This document shows, in pieces, positions 59,828 through 64,000 of a DNA stretch of 64,000 bases. The stretch is taken from contig NZ_PCDP01000028.1 of NCBI RefSeq assembly GCF_003240585.1, positions 1 through 64,000 of the forward strand, in the 5' to 3' direction. The notes under the pieces were generated by a model that worked only from the letters and a program-made list of their open reading frames with translations, did no database searches and was not told where the DNA came from. Each line of letters starts with the position of its first letter. The first letter of the stretch is position 1. This DNA comes from Arminella tubonensis (lineage in GTDB: Bacteria > Pseudomonadota > Alphaproteobacteria > Rhizobiales > Rhizobiaceae). The translations under genes were made by a program, and so were the position numbers.

Positions 59828-61867
59828 TCAGGCAGCACTCGCCGAAAGTCGGCGTAGAACTTCGTTAACGCTGCTCAGCGGTAGAGGCTTTCCGAACAGG
59901 TACCCCTGGATTTCGCTGCAACCCTGTTCCCTCACCCGGCGCAGCTGCTCGGTTGTCTCGACACCCTCAGCGGTCGTCGTGATGCCAAGGCTGGTGCCGA
60001 GGTCGACCACGGCCTTCACGATGGCGGCGCAATCCCTGGAATGCCCAAGCTCGCGAATGAAGGATTGGTCAATCTTGATCTTGTCGAACGGGAAAAGCCT
60101 CAAATAGCTCAGCGACGAATACCCGGTGCCGAAATCATCCATCGCAATCCGAACGCCAAGACTCCTGATATGATGCAGGGTCGCCAAGGCTGCCTCGCTG
60201 TTGGTCAGGAGGACGGATTCCGTGATCTCGAGTTCAAGCCGGGAGGCTGACAAACCGGACTCGGTAAGGGCCGAAACAACTGTGTGTGCAAGCGTCTGAC
60301 TTCTGAACTGAAGCGGGGAAAGGTTTACCGCTATGCTGATAGGCGCTGGCCAATGTGCAGCATCTTTACAGGCTTGACGCAAGACCCATTCCCCGATGGG
60401 CACAATCAAGCCGGTCTCCTCCGCCAATGGAATGAATTCATCGGGTGAAACCAAGCCACGTTCGGGGTGGTTCCAACGCAAAAGTGCTTCAAAGCCGATT
60501 ATCTGTTCGGTCGCGGTATCGACTTGCGGCTGGTAGTAGATTTCGAACTGCCTGGCCACCAGTGCGTGGCGAAGATCGACCTCGAGCTTGCGCCGCACCT
60601 GGATATTGGCATCCATGGCCGGCTCAAAGAAGCAATAGGTGCTGCGACCGCTTGATTTCGCTCTGTACAGAGCGGTATCCGCATGCCTCAGCAAGACATC
60701 GGCGGCGTCACCGTCATCCGGCGCAGTTGCGATGCCGATGCTGACGCCGATATGAATGGTGTGACCGTCGATTTTAAAGGTTTCACCAATGGCGTCGACA
60801 AGTCTTTGCGCAAGGGATGACGCTTGTCGTCTTGTTTGAACACATCTCTGGAAGACCACGAACTCGTCGCCGCCCAGTCGAGCGATGTTGTCGCCCTCAC
60901 GCAAGCAGCTCTTCAGTCTCTCCGTGACCTCCTTAAGTAAGAGGTCGCCCACGGCATGTCCCAACGTATCGTTTACGTCCTTGAAGTGGTCCAAATCCAA
61001 ACACAAGAGCGCGATGGCATTTCCATCGCCGCCACGGGCTAGTTCTCTATCCAGTTTCTCCCGCAAGAGCGTTCGATTGGGCAATCCGGTCAGCGGGTCA
61101 TGACCCGCCATGTGTTTGATCTGTTCTTCGGCGCGCACGGCCTCAGTGACGTCTTCATGCGTCGCAACATAACCGCCGTTTACCATCGGCTGATGCGAGA
61201 TTTTTATCACTCTGCCATCCGCCAGCGAGATGTTTTGGCTGGCAGTGGAGCCCTTGAGCGCGGCTTCGATGACGACATCGAAATATGTATCCCGACGGGC
61301 GGGCGCATTGCCGGTTATCTGGCGATAGTCGAGGATCTGCGTAAGGGATGTCCCGCGCAGCGTTAAAAGCTCCGGCAGATCGTACAGTCGAGCGTACGCA
61401 ATGTTGCACAACAACAGATTTTTGTCGGCGTCAAACATGCACAATCCATGCGGCATATTGCTTAACGCTGCATCGAAACGGCTATTCTGATCTGCTAGCT
61501 CTTTTTTCATGCCTGAAAGCGCTGAGATGTCGTCGAATGTGATCAACCACCCACCGTCACTTGTAGGGATGGAGGTCATCAAGACCACCCGCCCGTCAAC
61601 GACGACCTCTTGGTGGAATGGCGTTAGGCATGTGTGGAGCTTTGTCAGCCAATTCTCGCTTTCGCCCGAGGACGATTGCGACGAGTGAGCATGGACCGGG
61701 ATCAGTGCGGCGATCGTTTTCGCACTGACGCCAGTGTAGATCACTCCCTCAGGGGGCCGCAGCAATTCCTTCAGTCGATCGTTGAAAAGCGTCAATCTTA
61801 GGTCGGCGTCCAGAACCGCAATGCCCTGCGACACATTATCCAGAATAACCTGAGAGGAATTGAACAT
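59828..61867 (-). CDS. PAS-PAS-GGDEF-EAL cyclic-di-GMP protein
   Basis: 679 residues, no membrane span. PAS 1 about 5-115 (QGIAVLDADLRLTLFNDRLK), PAS 2 about 128-240 (HGLCMFDADKNLLLCNIAYA). GGDEF 250-415 has the active LGGDEF (332-336) and an intact RxxD inhibitory site (Arg323, Asp326), with DHFKDVNDTLGHAVGD. EAL 430-670 has the GFEALLRW signature (460-462), then ELEITESVLL, DDFGTGYSSLSYL and IKIDQSFI (conserved metal and loop-6 residues). Both halves look catalytically complete. It can make or break c-di-GMP, probably switching with a PAS-detected signal, and would affect motility or exopolysaccharide. Confidence 0.95.
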   Translation of the reverse strand: MFNSSQVILDNVSQGIAVLDADLRLTLFNDRLKELLRPPEGVIYTGVSAKTIAALIPVHAHSSQSSSGESENWLTKLHTCLTPFHQEVVVDGRVVLMTSIPTSDGGWLITFDDISALSGMKKELADQNSRFDAALSNMPHGLCMFDADKNLLLCNIAYARLYDLPELLTLRGTSLTQILDYRQITGNAPARRDTYFDVVIEAALKGSTASQNISLADGRVIKISHQPMVNGGYVATHEDVTEAVRAEEQIKHMAGHDPLTGLPNRTLLREKLDRELARGGDGNAIALLCLDLDHFKDVNDTLGHAVGDLLLKEVTERLKSCLREGDNIARLGGDEFVVFQRCVQTRRQASSLAQRLVDAIGETFKIDGHTIHIGVSIGIATAPDDGDAADVLLRHADTALYRAKSSGRSTYCFFEPAMDANIQVRRKLEVDLRHALVARQFEIYYQPQVDTATEQIIGFEALLRWNHPERGLVSPDEFIPLAEETGLIVPIGEWVLRQACKDAAHWPAPISIAVNLSPLQFRSQTLAHTVVSALTESGLSASRLELEITESVLLTNSEAALATLHHIRSLGVRIAMDDFGTGYSSLSYLRLFPFDKIKIDQSFIRELGHSRDCAAIVKAVVDLGTSLGITTTAEGVETTEQLRRVREQGCSEIQGYLFGKPLPLSSVNEVLRRLSASAA

Positions 61868-62076
61868 AATCTACCCTTGCAAGAACAGCGAGTACACGCA
61901 AGCCTAGAATGCGCTTAATGCGATAACACTTAATGAATGCTTATTCGGCGTCCAAAAGCTGTCCGGCGGACATCGAGCATTTCTACCGACCGTCATGCAC
62001 ATGGCGTCGTTGCAACCTCGTCTCGTCCATCGGCTTCCCCCTTGGACACACTATCCTTGGTATGTCTGACAGGCGG

Positions 62077-62217
62077 TCACTGAAGGGTAACCTTTATGTT
62101 TCTCAGGATATCGTCGAGGTTCAGCAGCTCGCATAGATCATGTGCGCCTTCGAGATCGAGGGCGCTGAGTTCTCGACCATTCAGCACAACGGTCACGCCA
62201 GCGCTGATGTCATTCAC
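62077..62217 (-). pseudogene. N-truncated relative of the small gene at 8322
   Basis: Minus-strand reading from a possible GTG at 62217 gives VNDISAGVTVVLNGRELSAL and DLEGAHDLCELLNLDDILRN, ending IKVTLQ. Upstream codons GNGWS extend the match to the family G-x-W-x-V-x-D-x-x-x-G block of the protein at 8322-8519, but a TAG at 62242-62244 cuts off the N-terminal 15 or so residues. It could be a short functional gene using GTG, or a remnant. Family function unknown. Confidence 0.5.
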
Positions 62218-62582
62218 CGACCACCCATTGCCCTCGTAGCACTAGTCTTTGTCAAACCGAGGGTGGCCATCAAATCATTTTAACGCTGACCGGGAAATGT
62301 TTGCTAAATATTTTTGAGAGGGATCGGATTACATGGACGCCTGGGAGCCCTGCGTCCGACACGACGGAATCGATGCTGAACAATGGCCTACTGGCGGTTT
62401 CCTGGACGCTCGTTAGGGTTCGCATGAAACCCTACAGGCCGCCCTGGGTGCAATCAATTTGCCAAAATCAGTCCAGGCATCCCGGTCGACGATCCCTGGA
62501 ATATGATCGAGCGGCCGCTTTGAATATGGGAACAATGTTGCTGCCCAGTTGTTGTACAGGTATCCAATTAGGAGGATATTCT

Positions 62583-62888
62583 ATGAGAAACGCCATTCTC
62601 GCCTGTACGATGGCAGTGCTAACAGCCGGTTCCGTTGCTTTGCCAGCATTGGCCGACGACGTTTTTGTCACCGGTCAGCGCTACTATGACGACGGATACA
62701 ACAACGACAATGGGTATCGTCATCATCGTCATCGGCCGGGTATCGTTATCAACGACCGCGGCGTTACCTTTGGTTCTGCCGAGCAACGTGACCACTATCG
62801 CAATCGTGACAGGTGCTCGACCAAGACCATGACACGCCAGACGGATGACGGCTCTGAAGTCACCAAGACAATTCGTCGTTGTGACTAG
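62583..62888 (+). CDS. Secreted Asp/Tyr/His-rich small protein
   Basis: 101 residues from ATG 62583, which follows the very strong AGGAGG site at spacing 6. Signal peptide (AILACTMAVLTAGSVALPAL, cleavage about residue 24 after ALADD start). The mature part is rich in Tyr, Asp, Asn, His and Arg: GQRYYDDGYNNDNGYRHHRH, then a GVTFGSAEQRDHYRNRDRCS segment and a C-terminal TIRRCD with two Cys. The His/Asp-rich stretch might bind metal. A strong terminator follows 11 bases behind. Such proteins are frequent in rhizobia and of unknown role. Confidence 0.75.
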   Translation: MRNAILACTMAVLTAGSVALPALADDVFVTGQRYYDDGYNNDNGYRHHRHRPGIVINDRGVTFGSAEQRDHYRNRDRCSTKTMTRQTDDGSEVTKTIRRCD

Positions 62889-62898
62889 CAACCGAAAG

Positions 62899-62933
62899 AA
62901 CCCGGCCGAAAGCGAGCCGGGTTCGTCATTTTT
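62899..62933 (+). terminator. Rho-independent-type terminator
   Basis: Perfect 8-base stem AACCCGGC (62899-62906) and GCCGGGTT (62916-62923), 9-base loop, then CGTCA and a run of five T at 62929-62933. It lies just behind the secreted protein stop, clearly ending that transcript. Confidence 0.75.
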
Positions 62934-62994
62934 GGCATACTTGCACGCGCCCATTTGGGCATTTGCCGAGATCCAAGCATCGAACTGCTATGCT

Positions 62995-63570
62995 AGGCGC
63001 CCATGGTGGCGCAATATGAGACCGACGGCGCCCATGCAGTCGTCAAGAAACCTTCCGATCGCAAATTGCGGCGCGGAACCTTCTACATCGCCCGGCTTCA
63101 CCAGAGTGTATTTCGCGTGACTGGACCTCATCGGAGCGAGGCATTTCGCCCGCGGCGGCCAGACCACCACTAGTGACGAACAGGCCCGGGTTGATGATGG
63201 TGCCAACCTGCGCCAAACCGTCGGCAGCTTCGCCGGCATCTTCAAGCAGGCGTGGAAGCCGATATCGCCCGCGCCGCCGCGACGAAATCTGCCATCGAGA
63301 TGGCCCCAGCCAAGCGCCTCAGCGACGTTCAACACCGTCGCGCCACTGCAACGGAGCTCAAGACAACCACGAGTACCGCAACTGCAGAGATCGCCATGAG
63401 GGTCGAGCACCATATGGCTCAAACTCTCCGGCGGTACCGGCAACGCCCGTCAGTACCTTTGCCGTTCGCAACGATGCGCCGATGCTAGATCAAGCTTGAA
63501 AACACGAAGTCTTCAACACCCGCGGCAGCGCCCTGACAAGATCTCCGACGCAATGCATTGCGGTTCTTGC
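62995..63570 (-). pseudogene. ROK-family sugar kinase/repressor, multiply frameshifted
   Basis: Minus-strand reading from about 63570 gives GAAAGVEDFVF, then (frame changes) SIGASLRT, KVLTGVAGTAGE, and SHMVLDPHGDLCSCGTRGCL with the ROK zinc motif CxCGxxGCxE. It continues through NVAEALGWGHLDG, GDIGFHACL, GEAADGLAQVGTIINPGLFV and TSGGLAAAGEM, ending LAPMRSS and KYTLVKPGDVEGSAPQFAIG. At least four frameshifts in 570 bases. ROK proteins are sugar kinases or sugar-responsive repressors; the later part (PGDVEGSAPQ) resembles the repressor type. The N-terminus cannot be traced beyond 63570. Confidence 0.7.
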
Positions 63571-63788
63571 CGCTTGAGCGATGGAGCAAGGCCGTGACAG
63601 GCTTGTCTCCTGGTATCGATCAAATGCTCTGGACGAAAAGCGTCTCCCAAGCGCGCCAGCGAGATTGTTCGCGGATCTGCTCGGAAGATAAACAGCGCCG
63701 CCCTCCCTTGCTCCGGATCAGTTGGGAATTCGACATCCGCTTTGGCGACTGCCAGCCTTTAGTTCCCGGACTTTGCTTGAGTAGCCCA

Positions 63789-63890
63789 CTAACACCAATC
63801 AGATTGGCGGTAGATCAGGCGGCTTATTCCGACGATCGCCTCGATGGGTGTCAGCGTGTTGTGGGTATGCTCATCCCTGCTTGCCAACGC
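63789..63890 (-). pseudogene. Possible fragment of an HWE-type histidine kinase
   Basis: A minus-strand frame reads AALASRDEHTHNTLTPIEAI, then VGISRLIYR and ends at TAG 63789-63791. The pattern resembles LLxRExxHRVKNTLAxIQAI of the HWE/HisKA_2 phospho-acceptor helix, although the HR-x-KN box is altered. No other kinase part is visible. Low confidence; could be coincidence. Confidence 0.25.
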
Positions 63891-63934
63891 GGCAAGGTTT
63901 CCCCTAGCGGGTTCGCGCGCAATGCCCCGGGGAT

Positions 63935-64000
63935 TTACGTCGGCTTGCTGGCCTCGATGAAACGGCGGAGTGCTGTGGCCGCGTTCAACATATGGGCTCG
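63935..64000 (-). CDS. Last 21 codons of a gene running off the right edge
   Basis: The minus-strand frame enters at the window end and reads RAHMLNAATALRRFIEASKP then T and TAA at 63935-63937. The helix-like composition suggests a real C-terminus, but too little is visible for identification; a chance frame is possible. Confidence 0.25.
   Translation of the reverse strand, partial: RAHMLNAATALRRFIEASKPT

Noticed and set aside
1..64000. tRNA, rRNA or CRISPR array
   Set aside because: No cloverleaf-like tRNA, no rRNA signature and no regularly spaced repeats were seen on reading the window; small RNAs cannot be excluded by eye.

Overview
The window looks like accessory DNA from a Rhizobiaceae replicon (Rhizobium or a close relative), most likely a large plasmid or chromid rather than core chromosome. 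The basis is a high-GC base composition, families typical of rhizobia (DUF982, DUF3175, DUF1344, a plasmid-stabilisation-like small protein, an Omp25/RopB-like porin, COG4705, an EF-G paralogue, ScfR-type regulator beside aceA), no core ribosomal or tRNA genes, and a very high load of broken genes. No rRNA, tRNA or CRISPR array was seen.

Region by region. 1-8.5 kb: end of an unknown gene, two tandem paralogous lipoproteins, small secreted proteins, then a gene graveyard containing remnants of a GFA-family enzyme, a plasmid-stabilisation protein, UdgX, a quinone oxidoreductase spliced onto a zeta toxin, and two DUF982 proteins. The intact DUF3175 and flavodoxin-fold genes sit among them. 9.0-14.4 kb: a four-gene signalling operon (DUF3365 haem-type sensor, hybrid histidine kinase, lone receiver, receiver-adenylate cyclase). 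14.7-20.3 kb: a Tat-exported Fe/Mn superoxide dismutase, an IS110 deletion remnant, and the glyoxylate-shunt gene aceA with its divergent ScfR/RamB-type regulator.

20.4-41.8 kb: a large catabolic island: two related GNAT acetyltransferases, M20 deacetylase, 2-hydroxyacid dehydrogenase, cupin, tartrate-type dehydrogenase, succinate-semialdehyde dehydrogenase, two amine/amino-acid-oxidase-like flavoproteins (plus a broken third), class III aminotransferase, two haloacid-dehalogenase-fold hydrolases, a complete peptide/opine-type ABC importer and an Lrp/AsnC regulator. Together these suggest uptake and breakdown of an N-acylated amino or polyamine-like compound, with carbon leaving as succinate and 2-oxo acids. 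The substrate is not known.

42-50 kb: a small hydrolase, broken SDR/LysR/TetR genes, then the most unusual locus, a three-gene cassette at 44.9-49.7 kb. It encodes an ATP-grasp ligase fused to a papain-like (C39-type) cysteine peptidase domain, a fold-type I PLP enzyme and a group II PLP decarboxylase. This could be an uncharacterised amine-conjugation or small natural-product pathway. 49.8-64 kb: a COG4705 membrane protein, an OmpR/HK two-component system, DUF1344, a porin, an EF-G paralogue, DUF4168, a CoA-binding protein, a PAS-PAS-GGDEF-EAL protein, and further remnants (Crp/Fnr, ROK, a small paralogue fragment). All functional calls rest on reading protein motifs by eye; no database search was run.
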